Assembly: GCA_003455715.1 (NCBI GenBank)
Contig: DMQJ01000472.1
Location: 1 to 13,263, forward strand
From: Acidimicrobiaceae bacterium
Lineage (GTDB): Bacteria > Actinomycetota > Acidimicrobiia > Acidimicrobiales > Ilumatobacteraceae
Direction of reading: 5' to 3'
Length of the DNA: 13,263 nt
This document shows, piece by piece, positions 5,679-12,600 of this stretch. Every line of letters starts with the position of its first letter. Position 1 is the first letter of the stretch. Below the pieces are notes generated by a model that saw only the letters and a list, made by a program, of their open reading frames with translations, was not told the DNA's origin and ran no database searches. The translations under genes and the position numbers were made by a program.

Positions 5679-6205
5679 CGGCCGGGCAGGTCGACCGGAA
5701 GGCCGTGGTCGTCGACCTCGAACTGCTCGTCGTCGAATCTCCACGTGACGGAATCGACGCGGGTGAGCCGCCGCGGTTCGGCCAACACCTCCAAGGTCTC
5801 CACATCCACCGTCACGACGGGCACGTCGGCGGTATGCCCATCGAGTAATGGCAGCCGCCGCACGGGGAGCGCATGGGTGAATGGTGTGCAGGGCAGCAGC
5901 ACGTCGTAGCAGCCGTCGAGTTCGGTGCGGTGGGCGCCGTTCATCTCGCCCCACCTGCCGTGTCCGTCGGTGGCCAACCACAGGTCGGGCTCGGGGAGAT
6001 CGCGGAACAGGATGAACTGGCGAACCTGCCACGTGGGCGAGAGGCGCAGCACATACTCGATGCGTTCGCGTCCGACCGCGCCGTTGACGGTGAAGCCCTC
6101 GTTCTCCCACCGGATGGTGACGGTCTCCAAGCCCTCGCCGTCCCAGGTGGCCCAGCGCACCACGTGGCCGGGTGCTTCGTGGGCAGCTACGAACGGCGCG
6201 TACAT
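5660..6205 (-). CDS. Putative glycolipid-binding protein (DUF1089 / PF06475-like)
   Basis: The 181-residue protein begins MYAPFVAAHEAPGHVVRWAT and shows the pattern of the putative glycolipid-binding family: VVRWATWDGEGLETVTIRWE near the start, GFTVNG, a central W followed by G, then GCYDVLLPCTPFTHALPVRRLPLL, and VTWRFDD...FEVDDHGLPVDLPGRYRR at the end. The fold is a beta-barrel resembling LolA/LppX-type lipid carriers. There is no signal peptide, so a cytoplasmic site is likely. The biochemical function is unproven in the family. The reading frame stays open upstream to 6259, but ATG 6205 aligns with the family start and sits 7 nt behind a TACCGT box shared head-to-head with moeA. Its stop overlaps the 3' end of the alkD-like gene. 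Confidence 0.82.
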   Translation of the reverse strand: MYAPFVAAHEAPGHVVRWATWDGEGLETVTIRWENEGFTVNGAVGRERIEYVLRLSPTWQVRQFILFRDLPEPDLWLATDGHGRWGEMNGAHRTELDGCYDVLLPCTPFTHALPVRRLPLLDGHTADVPVVTVDVETLEVLAEPRRLTRVDSVTWRFDDEQFEVDDHGLPVDLPGRYRRVS

Positions 6206-6212
6206 CACGGCC

Positions 6213-6222
6213 ACGGTACCGT
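6213..6222. promoter_or_regulatory. Palindromic bidirectional -10 element between the glycolipid-binding gene and moeA
   Basis: ACGGTACCGT is a perfect 10-bp palindrome. On the plus strand it gives TACCGT at 6217-6222, 7 nt before the moeA GTG (6230). On the minus strand it gives TACCGT at 6218-6213, 7 nt before the ATG at 6205. The two -10 boxes share the central TA pair and the geometry is fully symmetric. Both transcripts would be leaderless. Divergent transcription from -10 symmetry is a known bacterial phenomenon; its use here is inferred from sequence. Confidence 0.65.
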
Positions 6223-6229
6223 TGCCGAG

Positions 6230-7474
6230 GTGATCACGCTCGACGAGGCCCGCCACCATGTGATGTCGAACTGCCCGCCGCTTCCGGCGGTCGAGGTGCC
6301 GTGTCGTGCGGCTACCGGGTTGGTGTTGGCCACCGAGGTGCGCGCTGCCGAAGACGTCCCTCCGTTCGCCAACTCTGCAGTCGACGGCTACGCGGTGGTG
6401 GCGGCATCGCTGGCTGGTGCGTCGGCAGACGAGCCCGTGCTGCTGCCCGTGGTGGGTGAGGTCGCCGCTGGCGCGTCGACGGATCGGGTGCTGCGTACCG
6501 GCGAGGCCATTCGCATCATGACGGGTGCGCCGGTGCCCGCAGGTGCCGATGCGATCGTGATGGTGGAAGACACTGAGCGGCTCGACGGCGGCGCCACGGT
6601 GCTCGTGCGGCGAGCCGTGTCGGCGGGTGATGCGGTGCGTGGCGTGGGCGACGACGTTCGTGCCGGTGCGTTGCTCTACGCGGCGGGCACGCTGGTCACC
6701 CCTGCGGTGGCCGGAGTGCTGGCCAGTGTGAACGCATCGCCGGTGACGTGTGTGCCGCGGCCGCGTGTGGCCGTGCTGAGTACCGGCGACGAGTTGATCG
6801 ACGACGGCTCGCCCCTGCAGCCCGGGCAGATTCGCGAGAGCAATCGCACGATGCTGCTGGGCCTGGTGGCCGACGCCGGGTGCGACGCCGTCGACCTCGG
6901 CATTGTTCGCGACGACGAAGCGCTGTTGGAAGACGTGCTGCGCTCGGCAGCCGACTCGTGTGACGCCATCGTCACCAGCGGCGGGGTGAGCATGGGCGAC
7001 TACGACGTCGTGAAGGCCGTGCTCAGCCGCATCGCCCGCATGCGCTGGATGCAGATCGCCATCAAACCGGCCAAGCCGTTCGCCTTCGGCATGCTGGCCA
7101 CCCTCGACGGCACCCGCGAGGTTCCCGTGTTCGGGCTGCCGGGCAACCCGGTGAGTTCGCTGGTGTCATACGAACTGCTTGCCCGCCCCGCGCTGCGGCA
7201 GATGGCCGGGCACCCAGCGGTCACTGTCGACCGGCCGACGGTCGAGGCGGTGGCCGACGCCGGGCTTCCCCGCCGAGCCGACGGCAAGACGCACTTCATG
7301 CGGGTGTTCGCGTCGTTCGCCGCCGACGGGCGGGTGCATGTCGCCTCCGTGGGGGCCCAGGGCAGCCACCAGTTGGCAGCCACGTCGCTGGCCAATGCCA
7401 TCGCCGAGGTGCCCGATGGCTACGGAGTTGCCCCCGGCGGCTCGGTGCGCACCATTCTGCTTTCGGTAGGGTGA
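6230..7474 (+). CDS. moeA: Molybdopterin molybdenumtransferase MoeA
   Basis: MoeA inserts molybdate into adenylylated molybdopterin, the last step of molybdenum-cofactor synthesis. The 414 residues carry the expected order of motifs: ITLDEARHHV (2-11), PPFANSAVDGYAV (44-56), GEAIRIMTGAPVPAGADAIV (91-110), VAVLSTGDEL (180-189), SGGVSMGDYDVV (250-261) in the MPT-binding domain, KPAKPFAFG (279-287), GLPGNPVSSLVSYE (302-315), and the C-terminal GAQGSHQLAATSLANA (375-390). Length is normal. The GTG start was chosen because it begins the conserved ISLEEAR-like opening and lies 7 nt behind the TACCGT box. The frame is open farther upstream to 5873, but that part is antisense to the neighbouring gene. 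It is followed by moaA after 4 nt. Actinobacteria often carry several moeA copies; this one corresponds in position to moeA1. Confidence 0.95.
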   Translation: MITLDEARHHVMSNCPPLPAVEVPCRAATGLVLATEVRAAEDVPPFANSAVDGYAVVAASLAGASADEPVLLPVVGEVAAGASTDRVLRTGEAIRIMTGAPVPAGADAIVMVEDTERLDGGATVLVRRAVSAGDAVRGVGDDVRAGALLYAAGTLVTPAVAGVLASVNASPVTCVPRPRVAVLSTGDELIDDGSPLQPGQIRESNRTMLLGLVADAGCDAVDLGIVRDDEALLEDVLRSAADSCDAIVTSGGVSMGDYDVVKAVLSRIARMRWMQIAIKPAKPFAFGMLATLDGTREVPVFGLPGNPVSSLVSYELLARPALRQMAGHPAVTVDRPTVEAVADAGLPRRADGKTHFMRVFASFAADGRVHVASVGAQGSHQLAATSLANAIAEVPDGYGVAPGGSVRTILLSVG

Positions 7475-7478
7475 GCCG

Positions 7479-8498
7479 ATGGCCGTGCAGGATCTCGTCG
7501 ACCCGTTTGGTCGCACCATCCGCGACCTGCGCATCAGCGTCACCGACCGCTGCAACTTCCGCTGCACGTACTGCATGCCCGAGGAAGGGATGCAGTGGGT
7601 GCCGCGCAGCGAGGTGCTCACCTTCGAGGAGATCGAGCGCGTCGCCAGGCTGTTCGTCGAGCGATTCGGCGTCGATGGCATTCGCCTCACCGGCGGCGAA
7701 CCCACCATGCGCGCCCATCTTCCCGTGCTGGTCTCCAAGCTGGCGGCGCTCGGCGTCGACATGGCACTCACCACCAACGCGGCCACCTTCCGCCATCATG
7801 CTCACGAGTTGCGCGAGGCCGGGCTGCGGCGGGTGAACATCAGCCTCGACACGCTCGACCGCGAGAAGTTCGAGCGCATGACCCGTCGCGACGAGTTGGT
7901 GCGCGTGCTCGACGGCATTGACGCTGCGCTCGAGGCAGGGTTCGCGCCGGTGAAGATCAACGCGGTGGTGCAGCGCGGGGTGAACGACGACGAGATCGTC
8001 GCGCTCGCCACCTTCGGCCGCGAGCGCGGCGTCGAGATGCGCTTCATCGAGTTCATGCCGCTCGACGCCTCCGGCCACTGGCTGCACGACGACGTCGTGG
8101 GGCAAGACGAAATCGTCGCCCGGCTGTCGGAGGCATTCGAGCTCGATCCGGTGCCGGCCCGCGGTGCCGCACCCGCCGACCGGTGGCGCTACGGCGACGC
8201 CGACGAGTTGGCCGCCAAGGGCCGGGGCGGTGGCGCGATGGTGGGGGTCATTCCCACGGTCACCAAGCCCTTCTGCGGCGACTGCGACCGGGTGCGCCTC
8301 ACCGCCGACGGCCAGTTCCGCACCTGTTTGTTCGAAACCCGCGAGTTCGACGTGCGCGACGTGCTGCGCAGCGGTGGCTCCGACGACGATCTCGCTGCCC
8401 TCATCGAACGGGCCGTGGGCACGAAGTGGGCCGGCCACCAGATCGGCCAGGTCACGTTCGTGAAGCCACGCCGCACGATGAGCCAAATCGGCGGCTGA
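7479..8498 (+). CDS. moaA: GTP 3',8-cyclase MoaA (radical SAM)
   Basis: MoaA starts molybdenum-cofactor synthesis by converting GTP to 3',8-cyclo-GTP with a radical SAM mechanism. The 339-residue protein has both [4Fe-4S] sites: N-terminal C25-x3-C29-x2-C32 in TDRCNFRCTYCMPEEG for SAM, and C-terminal C266-x2-C269-x13-C283 (FCGDCDRVRLTADGQFRTC) for GTP. It also has IRLTGGEPTMR (68-78), NISLDTLD (120-127), MRFIEFMP (187-194), and the essential diglycine tail MSQIGG (334-339). Usual motif TGGEPLLR is here TGGEPTMR, a tolerated change. The ATG is 4 nt after the moeA stop, so the two form an operon joining first and last steps of the pathway; moaC, moaD and moaE are not in the window. Confidence 0.96.
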   Translation: MAVQDLVDPFGRTIRDLRISVTDRCNFRCTYCMPEEGMQWVPRSEVLTFEEIERVARLFVERFGVDGIRLTGGEPTMRAHLPVLVSKLAALGVDMALTTNAATFRHHAHELREAGLRRVNISLDTLDREKFERMTRRDELVRVLDGIDAALEAGFAPVKINAVVQRGVNDDEIVALATFGRERGVEMRFIEFMPLDASGHWLHDDVVGQDEIVARLSEAFELDPVPARGAAPADRWRYGDADELAAKGRGGGAMVGVIPTVTKPFCGDCDRVRLTADGQFRTCLFETREFDVRDVLRSGGSDDDLAALIERAVGTKWAGHQIGQVTFVKPRRTMSQIGG

Positions 8499-8534
8499 TT
8501 GCTGGCTGCCCCGACGACCCAGTCGCCGCAGTGG

Positions 8535-8909
8535 TCAGCGGTCGAAGGCGCTGAGGATCAGGATGGTGCCGAGGAGGGTCGTGCCGAGGGCCCCCATGAC
8601 GACGCCGAGCCACGCCCTTACCTTGCCGCGCCGTTCGGGGTGCTTCGCTAGGTCGCGCAGCGCCACGAACCCCACCACGAGTGAGATCGGCGCCGGAAGG
8701 AGCACCCATGAGAGGAGGCCCAGATAGCCGGCCGCCACTGCCCACGGCGACACACTTACGGGGACGAGAAGGTGTGTGTATCCGGGAGTGCTCGGGGCTC
8801 GCCGCTGTCCGTACGGGTTCGCAGGCGAAGGAGGTGGCATGGGCGGCGGTATGTCTGCCGACCGCGCATCGGGGGGAGGTGGCAGCTCAGGGTCGCCATC
8901 GAACGTCAT
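8535..8909 (-). CDS. Small proline-rich membrane protein, DUF4190-like
   Basis: From ATG 8909 the protein has 124 residues. About 45 N-terminal residues are proline-rich and probably disordered (PELPPPPD, DIPPPMPPPSPANPYGQ), facing the cytoplasm or outside. Then come two hydrophobic helices: VSPWAVAAGYLGLLSWVLLP and the stretch after it, a loop ALRDLAKHPERRGKVRAWLG, and a last helix VVMGALGTTLLGTILILSAF. This layout of Pro-rich tail, helix, short basic loop with a conserved Gly/Ala, and helix is that of actinobacterial DUF4190 proteins, whose function is unknown. The frame stays open upstream to 9047 across the CACTCG repeats, but that extension does not look like protein and begins without a ribosome binding site. 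The gene converges with moaA, 36 bp apart. Confidence 0.72.
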   Translation of the reverse strand: MTFDGDPELPPPPDARSADIPPPMPPPSPANPYGQRRAPSTPGYTHLLVPVSVSPWAVAAGYLGLLSWVLLPAPISLVVGFVALRDLAKHPERRGKVRAWLGVVMGALGTTLLGTILILSAFDR

Positions 8910-8977
8910 CTCCGTCAGTCTTGCAGGAGTGATGGTGTCGATCTCGGGCGCCTCGCCGTGCCCACGTGGGTTCGACC

Positions 8978-9075
8978 CGAGTGGGCACTCGCGCCCCGGG
9001 AGGCGAGTGGGCACTCGCTTGCCGGTTCTCACTCGGGTGGGCGACATCTCACTCGGGTGGGCGACACGTCACTCG
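8978..9075 (+). repeat. Cluster of five CACTCG elements: two palindromes plus a 20-bp tandem repeat
   Basis: The exact palindrome CGAGTG-GG-CACTCG occurs at 8978-8991 and again at 9004-9017. It is followed by a 20-bp direct repeat, ACTCGGGTGGGCGACA plus 4 bases, at 9031-9050 and 9051-9070, and a truncated third unit, ACTCGGGTC, at 9071. The word CACTCG therefore occurs at 8986, 9012, 9030, 9050 and 9070, with spacings of 26, 18, 20 and 20 bp. The cluster ends about 45 bp before the candidate -10 at 9121. Operators for a dimeric regulator, or a small satellite grown by slippage, would both fit. Confidence 0.75.
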
Positions 9076-9120
9076 GGTCAGCTCCCGCCCAGAAGGCGGC
9101 GGGGCACCATCGCGCCCGAC

Positions 9121-9126
9121 TAACGT
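9121..9126 (+). promoter_or_regulatory. Candidate leaderless -10 box for the saccharopine-dehydrogenase-family gene
   Basis: TAACGT lies 6 nt before the ATG at 9133 with no ribosome binding site between. The layout matches the galU promoter (TAACAT, 6 nt). Confidence 0.55.
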
Positions 9127-9132
9127 CGGCGC

Positions 9133-10344
9133 ATGCGATTGCTCGTGGTCGGCGCAGGCGGAGTCGGATCATCAATCGTCCCCATCGCCGCCCGCCGGCC
9201 CGCCTTCGAACAGATCGTCGTCGCCGATGTCGACGCGGCACGGGCGGCCCGGGCCGCGGCCCGCACCGGAGCCGACCACGTCATCGGCACTCGCGTCGAC
9301 GCATCGGACCGCATCGACCTCGTCGAACTGGCACGCACGTCACGCGCCGACGTGGTGGTGAATGCCTGCGACCCTCGCTTCAACCCGCCCATCTTCGACG
9401 CCGCCTTCGAGGCAGGGTGCCACTACCTCGACATGGCGATGCACATGTCGGTGCCGCACCCCACCCGCCCGTACGAGGAGTGCGGGGTGAAGCTCGGCGA
9501 CGCCCAGTTCGCGGTCGCCAATCAGTGGGAAGACCGCGAACTGCTGGCCATCGTGGGCATGGGCGTCGAGCCCGGCTTCAGCGACGTCGTGGCCCGTTAC
9601 GCCAGCGACCATCTGTTCAGCCGCATCGATGAGGTCGGCGTGCGCGACGGCGCCGACCTGGTGATCGACGGGTTCGCCTTCGCCCCCACGTTCAGCATCT
9701 GGACCACCATCGAGGAGTGCCTCAACCCGCCCATCATCTACGAACGCGACCGTGGCTGGTTCACCACCGAGCCGTTCAGCGAACCGGAGACGTTCCACTT
9801 CCCCGACGGCATCGGCCCGCTCGGCTGCGTCAACGTCGAGCATGAGGAGGTCATCCTCATGCCTCGCTGGCTCGATGTGGGCCGGGTGACGTTCAAGTAC
9901 GGCTTGGGCGACGAGTTCATCGACGTGCTGAAGACCCTCCGCAAGCTGGGCCTCGATTCCACCCGCCCCGTCACCGTTCGCGGGCAAGAGGTGTCGCCGC
10001 GCGACGTGGTGGCCGCCACCCTTCCCAACCCGGCCGAGCTCGGCGACCGCATGCGCGGCCGCACCTGCGCAGGCTCGTTGGTGACCGGGCTTGGTGTCGA
10101 CGGCCGCCCCCGGAGCACCTACCTCTATCAGGTGGTCGACAACGAGTGGACCATGCGCGAGTACGGGCACCAGGCCGTGGTGTGGCAAACGGCCGTGCAC
10201 CCGGTGGTGGCGCTCGAACTGGTTGCCACCGGCGAGTGGAAGGGCGCGGGGGTGAAGGGGCCGGAGGCGTTCAGTGCCGACCCGTTCCTCGCTCTCCTCA
10301 ACGAACACGGAGCGCCCTGGGCGATGGAGGAGCGGCCAGCATGA
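9133..10344 (+). CDS. Saccharopine dehydrogenase-family NAD(P)-dependent oxidoreductase
   Basis: The 403-residue protein opens with a Rossmann fold: MRLLVVGAGGVGSSIVPIAA with G7, G9/G10 and G12, and an acidic residue D32 at the end of strand 2 (VVADVD), which suggests NAD(H) rather than NADP(H). VVVNACDPRFNPPIFDAAFE (74-93), AGCHYLDMAM (94-103) and LLAIVGMGVEPGFSDVVARY (137-156) are the usual saccharopine/carboxynorspermidine dehydrogenase landmarks. The C-terminal part (to 403) is the catalytic/dimer domain. Lysine-pathway saccharopine dehydrogenase, carboxynorspermidine dehydrogenase and related enzymes cannot be told apart by eye, and no lysine or polyamine gene is adjacent. The ATG is placed by the TAACGT box and the immediate Rossmann start. 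Its stop overlaps the next gene's start as ATGA. Confidence 0.88.
   Translation: MRLLVVGAGGVGSSIVPIAARRPAFEQIVVADVDAARAARAAARTGADHVIGTRVDASDRIDLVELARTSRADVVVNACDPRFNPPIFDAAFEAGCHYLDMAMHMSVPHPTRPYEECGVKLGDAQFAVANQWEDRELLAIVGMGVEPGFSDVVARYASDHLFSRIDEVGVRDGADLVIDGFAFAPTFSIWTTIEECLNPPIIYERDRGWFTTEPFSEPETFHFPDGIGPLGCVNVEHEEVILMPRWLDVGRVTFKYGLGDEFIDVLKTLRKLGLDSTRPVTVRGQEVSPRDVVAATLPNPAELGDRMRGRTCAGSLVTGLGVDGRPRSTYLYQVVDNEWTMREYGHQAVVWQTAVHPVVALELVATGEWKGAGVKGPEAFSADPFLALLNEHGAPWAMEERPA
10326..10332 (+). promoter_or_regulatory. Ribosome binding site of the 87-aa gene
   Basis: GGAGGAG lies 8 nt before the ATG at 10341, inside the 3' end of the dehydrogenase gene. This is one of the strongest Shine-Dalgarno sequences in the window and is the main support for the small gene being translated. 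Confidence 0.65.
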
Positions 10345-10604
10345 CCCTCGCCCGCCTCAACAAGTTCGAGGCTGAACAGCTGATGAACCGCTACGACACC
10401 GAGCCTGTGGCCGCGCTCACGGAGGCGCTGCGAGTGGTGCTCGACCGTCCCCACGACGACTGGCCGGCACTGGTGAACGCTGCAGGGTTCAGGTGCGATC
10501 GCCGCATCCTGTTGCACGCGGCCGACCCATCCGCGCTCGACGACCTGGCTGCGGAGCTCAACGAGTTGCGATCCCTCGACCCAGCCGGGCGTCGACCGGG
10601 CTGA
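10341..10604 (+). CDS. Small protein of unknown function coupled to the dehydrogenase
   Basis: This 87-residue protein begins MTLARLNKFEAEQLMNRYDT and ends LRSLDPAGRRPG. I do not recognise a family. It is predicted mostly helical and acidic in parts, with one cysteine, no transmembrane segment and no signal peptide. It is most likely a real gene because it overlaps the dehydrogenase stop by 4 nt (ATGA) and has a strong GGAGGAG ribosome binding site. That tight coupling suggests it acts with the dehydrogenase, perhaps as a small partner subunit (inference). It ends 15 bp from the convergent DCC-family gene. Confidence 0.7.
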   Translation: MTLARLNKFEAEQLMNRYDTEPVAALTEALRVVLDRPHDDWPALVNAAGFRCDRRILLHAADPSALDDLAAELNELRSLDPAGRRPG

Positions 10605-10619
10605 AGCATTCGACCGTGC

Positions 10620-11003
10620 TCAGCGGTCGGCGAGGGAGCACGCCGTGGTGCCGCCCGGCAGACGGTGGCGGTTGCGGGCCACCCAGCGGTAGGCCACCCC
10701 ACTCGGCCAGTGGATGCCCGGCACGCGCATGAGTGCCCCGAGCAACCACCAGCCCTTGCCCGCCGCCAGCAGGAGCGCGCTCACCCCATCCTCCGCTGCA
10801 TGCACTCGATGGTCGCGAGCGACGTACTGCACGGCCACCTGGCATGCCGCCTCGGTGAGACCCAACGCGGCAAGGTTGGTGCGTTGGTAGGGCACCACTG
10901 TGGGCATCCGCCCGATCCACCGTTGGGCGAACCGCACCGACGACGAACAGAAGGCGCAGTCGCCGTCGAACACCAACACTGGCAACGAGATCGGCTCGGT
11001 CAC
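10620..11003 (-). CDS. DCC-family thiol-disulfide oxidoreductase-like protein (DUF393)
   Basis: The 127-residue protein has the family-defining D13-G-D15-C16-x2-C19 motif (VLVFDGDCAFCSSSVRFAQR), a thioredoxin-like CxxC near the N-terminus. It continues with FAQRWIGRMPTVVPYQ, then GVSALLLAAGKGWWLLGALM and YRWVARNRHRLPG, typical of the DCC/DUF393 family. The family is widespread in bacteria, and its reductase activity is predicted rather than proven. I chose GTG 11003 over the longer TTG 11030 because a TAGCCT box lies 7 nt before it and because it leaves the usual short N-terminus. It follows the DUF4262-like gene by 10 bp on the same strand. Confidence 0.85.
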   Translation of the reverse strand: MTEPISLPVLVFDGDCAFCSSSVRFAQRWIGRMPTVVPYQRTNLAALGLTEAACQVAVQYVARDHRVHAAEDGVSALLLAAGKGWWLLGALMRVPGIHWPSGVAYRWVARNRHRLPGGTTACSLADR

Positions 11004-11010
11004 AGGTTGC

Positions 11011-11016
11011 AGGCTA
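11011..11016 (-). promoter_or_regulatory. Candidate leaderless -10 box for the DCC gene, overlapping a stop codon
   Basis: TAGCCT on the minus strand lies 7 nt before GTG 11003. Its first three bases are the TAG stop of the upstream DUF4262-like gene. It would give the DCC gene its own promoter within an otherwise operon-like arrangement. Confidence 0.4.
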
Positions 11017-11496
11017 CGGCCAGTCGGCAAGCACGGGCTGGGCCATCACCATACGCCGGTCGAACCCCACCTCGGTGGGAAGGAACCCGTTGCGGTCGGG
11101 CCACAGCAACTGCACCGCATCAAACGGACGACCCTTGCGCCACGCCACCGCAGTGCCCAGCAGGTCGACGGTGACCTCGGGGGCGAGCGGAGCGAAGACG
11201 CACCGCTGCTCGCCATCGAAGAGCCCGGTGAGCGCCACCCCGAGAGGGATCTCGGTGCCACCCCGCAAGAGGTCGGCGACCATGTCGAACAAGCCTCTGG
11301 CGGCTGATGGAGTGAGCCCGAACACCACCACCTCGGGGAACCCGAACGCCTCCGGATAGCCGATGGTGTACACGTAGCCGGCCAACGGCGGATCGGTGTC
11401 GGTGCGGGCTGCCACGGGCTCCATCGCCCACCCGTGGGTGTCGATCATCCACTCGATCTTCTCCGCGTGCGGGATGTGGAAGTCGGGCAGTTCCAT
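11014..11496 (-). CDS. DUF4262-like protein
   Basis: From ATG 11496 the protein has 160 residues. It contains GYVYTIGYPEAFGFPEVVVF followed by GLTPSAARGLFDMVADLLRG, which match the DUF4262 pattern of YTIGL...peliv.GL near the N-terminus with a helix after it. The remainder includes PLGVALTGLFDGEQ and a tryptophan-rich C-terminal strand (VAWRKG, LLWPDRNG) expected of this small alpha/beta family. The function is unknown. The frame extends four codons to a TTG at 11508, which I consider less likely. The gene begins 21 bp after the phosphotransferase stop on the same strand, with no clear ribosome binding site, so cotranscription is probable. Its stop is 10 bp before the DCC gene. Confidence 0.78.
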   Translation of the reverse strand: MELPDFHIPHAEKIEWMIDTHGWAMEPVAARTDTDPPLAGYVYTIGYPEAFGFPEVVVFGLTPSAARGLFDMVADLLRGGTEIPLGVALTGLFDGEQRCVFAPLAPEVTVDLLGTAVAWRKGRPFDAVQLLWPDRNGFLPTEVGFDRRMVMAQPVLADWP

Positions 11497-11517
11497 GCGA
11501 TCAGTCAACCAGGCCGC

Positions 11518-12552
11518 TCAGATGAGCGCTTCGGAACCAAGATCGAGGCAGTGCCGCACATGGCGAGTGGCCATGGCCGCGAACATCGCCTCACTGCGCT
11601 CGCTGGCCCCGACGATCTGCGACGCCACCACGGCCATGATGACGCCGCCGTAGGCGTCACGGGCGTAGTGGCGGAAGAACTCGTCGCCATCGGTATGCAC
11701 GCCGTAGCCGGCCAGCGCTCCGAGGTAGTCGTCCACCAGGCCGCGTTCGATCTCACGACGCACCTCGGGAAGTGGGCCAGCGCCCATGAAGTAGCTCACA
11801 TCGGCGCTGGCCGGGCCTTGCCCGGGCGTCTGCCAGTCGACCGCTGCCACGGGGTAGCCACCGGCAGGCGACTCGAACATCAGGTTGTCGAGCCGGTAGT
11901 CGCCGTGCGTGACGGTAAGCGGCAGGTTGCGCCCTTCGATCCAGTCGGGGATGCGGGGCCCGAAGCGCTCCACCAACGCCACCCCCTCCGCGTCGAGGTA
12001 CTTCGAGTACGTACCAAGGAAGCCCGGTACGAACATGGTCCACATGCCCTGCAGCGCCGGGGCATCGCCCGACGTGCGCTTCTGCAGGAACTCGATGTGC
12101 GAGAGCGAGTCGTCGCCCCACCGCGGGCCGTGCAGGCGGGCCAACTCCAACACCGCGATACGGGCGTGCTCGGCTGAGCAACCGGTGATCTGATTGCCCT
12201 GCTCGGCGGGCGAGAGATCCTCCATCACGAGCACGAAGTCGCCACTCTCGGGGTGCCATTCGCTGTAGTGACAGTGCGCCACACGGATGTCGACCGTGGG
12301 TGCGATCTGCCGGTAGAACTGCACCTCCCGCTCGTAGTTGCGCAGCGCAATGCCGGTGGCTCGGCTGGTGGGGTCGGGTGACGGCAATTTGGCGATGAGG
12401 CTGGCCGGAAGGTCGCTGCCCGCGGGCGCCTCGATGGTGAGGCGCAGGTTCATGCCCACGAGGCCGTCGCCAATGCGCTTCGTACCGGTGATGCGGACAT
12501 CGGCGTCGAGCACAGTGCTCAGCCATTCGGAAGTGATTGCGTCGGGCTCCAT
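11518..12552 (-). CDS. APH-like phosphotransferase (aminoglycoside phosphotransferase / ecdysteroid-kinase-like fold)
   Basis: The 344-residue protein has a small-molecule kinase fold: IAKLPSPD with the ATP lysine K55, E75 in the next helix, the hinge-like VLVMEDL (108-113), and the catalytic loop H216-G-D-Y-R-L-D-N223, followed by the metal-binding V238-D-W in PVAAVDW. It resembles actinobacterial phosphotransferases often found next to acyl-CoA dehydrogenases, and the EcKL group; aminoglycoside resistance should not be assumed. The substrate is unknown. ATG 12552 was chosen because it gives the normal N-terminus and a TACCGT box lies 9 nt upstream. The frame is open for 207 more codons to 13173, but that stretch is antisense to the PhyH gene. 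It is divergent from PhyH, which may share its regulation. Confidence 0.88.
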   Translation of the reverse strand: MEPDAITSEWLSTVLDADVRITGTKRIGDGLVGMNLRLTIEAPAGSDLPASLIAKLPSPDPTSRATGIALRNYEREVQFYRQIAPTVDIRVAHCHYSEWHPESGDFVLVMEDLSPAEQGNQITGCSAEHARIAVLELARLHGPRWGDDSLSHIEFLQKRTSGDAPALQGMWTMFVPGFLGTYSKYLDAEGVALVERFGPRIPDWIEGRNLPLTVTHGDYRLDNLMFESPAGGYPVAAVDWQTPGQGPASADVSYFMGAGPLPEVRREIERGLVDDYLGALAGYGVHTDGDEFFRHYARDAYGGVIMAVVASQIVGASERSEAMFAAMATRHVRHCLDLGSEALI

Positions 12553-12561
12553 GGACCGCCG

Positions 12562-12567
12562 ACGGTA
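12562..12567 (-). promoter_or_regulatory. Candidate -10 box for the phosphotransferase gene
   Basis: TACCGT on the minus strand lies 9 nt before ATG 12552, giving a leader of at most a few bases. It is the same hexamer as in the moeA bidirectional element. Confidence 0.4.
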
Positions 12568-12588
12568 GCCCTTCGGCGCCGCTTCTGG

Positions 12589-12594
12589 CACAGT
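12589..12594 (+). promoter_or_regulatory. Weak candidate -10 box (CACAGT) for the PhyH gene
   Basis: CACAGT lies 6 nt before the ATG at 12601. It has the A and final T of TAnnnT but not the first T. It is included because the spacing is the same as at galU and at 9133. Confidence 0.25.
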
Positions 12595-12600
12595 TGGCGC

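Larger units (their letters stand above)
8910..9132. other. Divergent intergenic region, 223 bp, no gene
   Basis: It separates the DUF4190-like gene (-) from the saccharopine-dehydrogenase-family gene (+). It contains two 14-bp palindromes and a 20-bp tandem repeat, listed separately, and the candidate -10 at 9121. Open frames crossing it are translated repeats with no family resemblance. Confidence 0.6.

Noticed and set aside
5873..6229. Upstream extension of moeA
   Set aside because: It is antisense to the glycolipid-binding gene. MoeA homology begins at the GTG 6230 with ITLDEAR.
7296..8486. 396-codon minus-strand open frame
   Set aside because: Antisense to moaA, whose two Fe-S motifs and GG tail are beyond doubt.
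8910..9047. Upstream extension of the DUF4190-like protein
   Set aside because: It translates the CACTCG repeat block, has no family resemblance and no ribosome binding site at 9047; ATG 8909 gives the expected protein.
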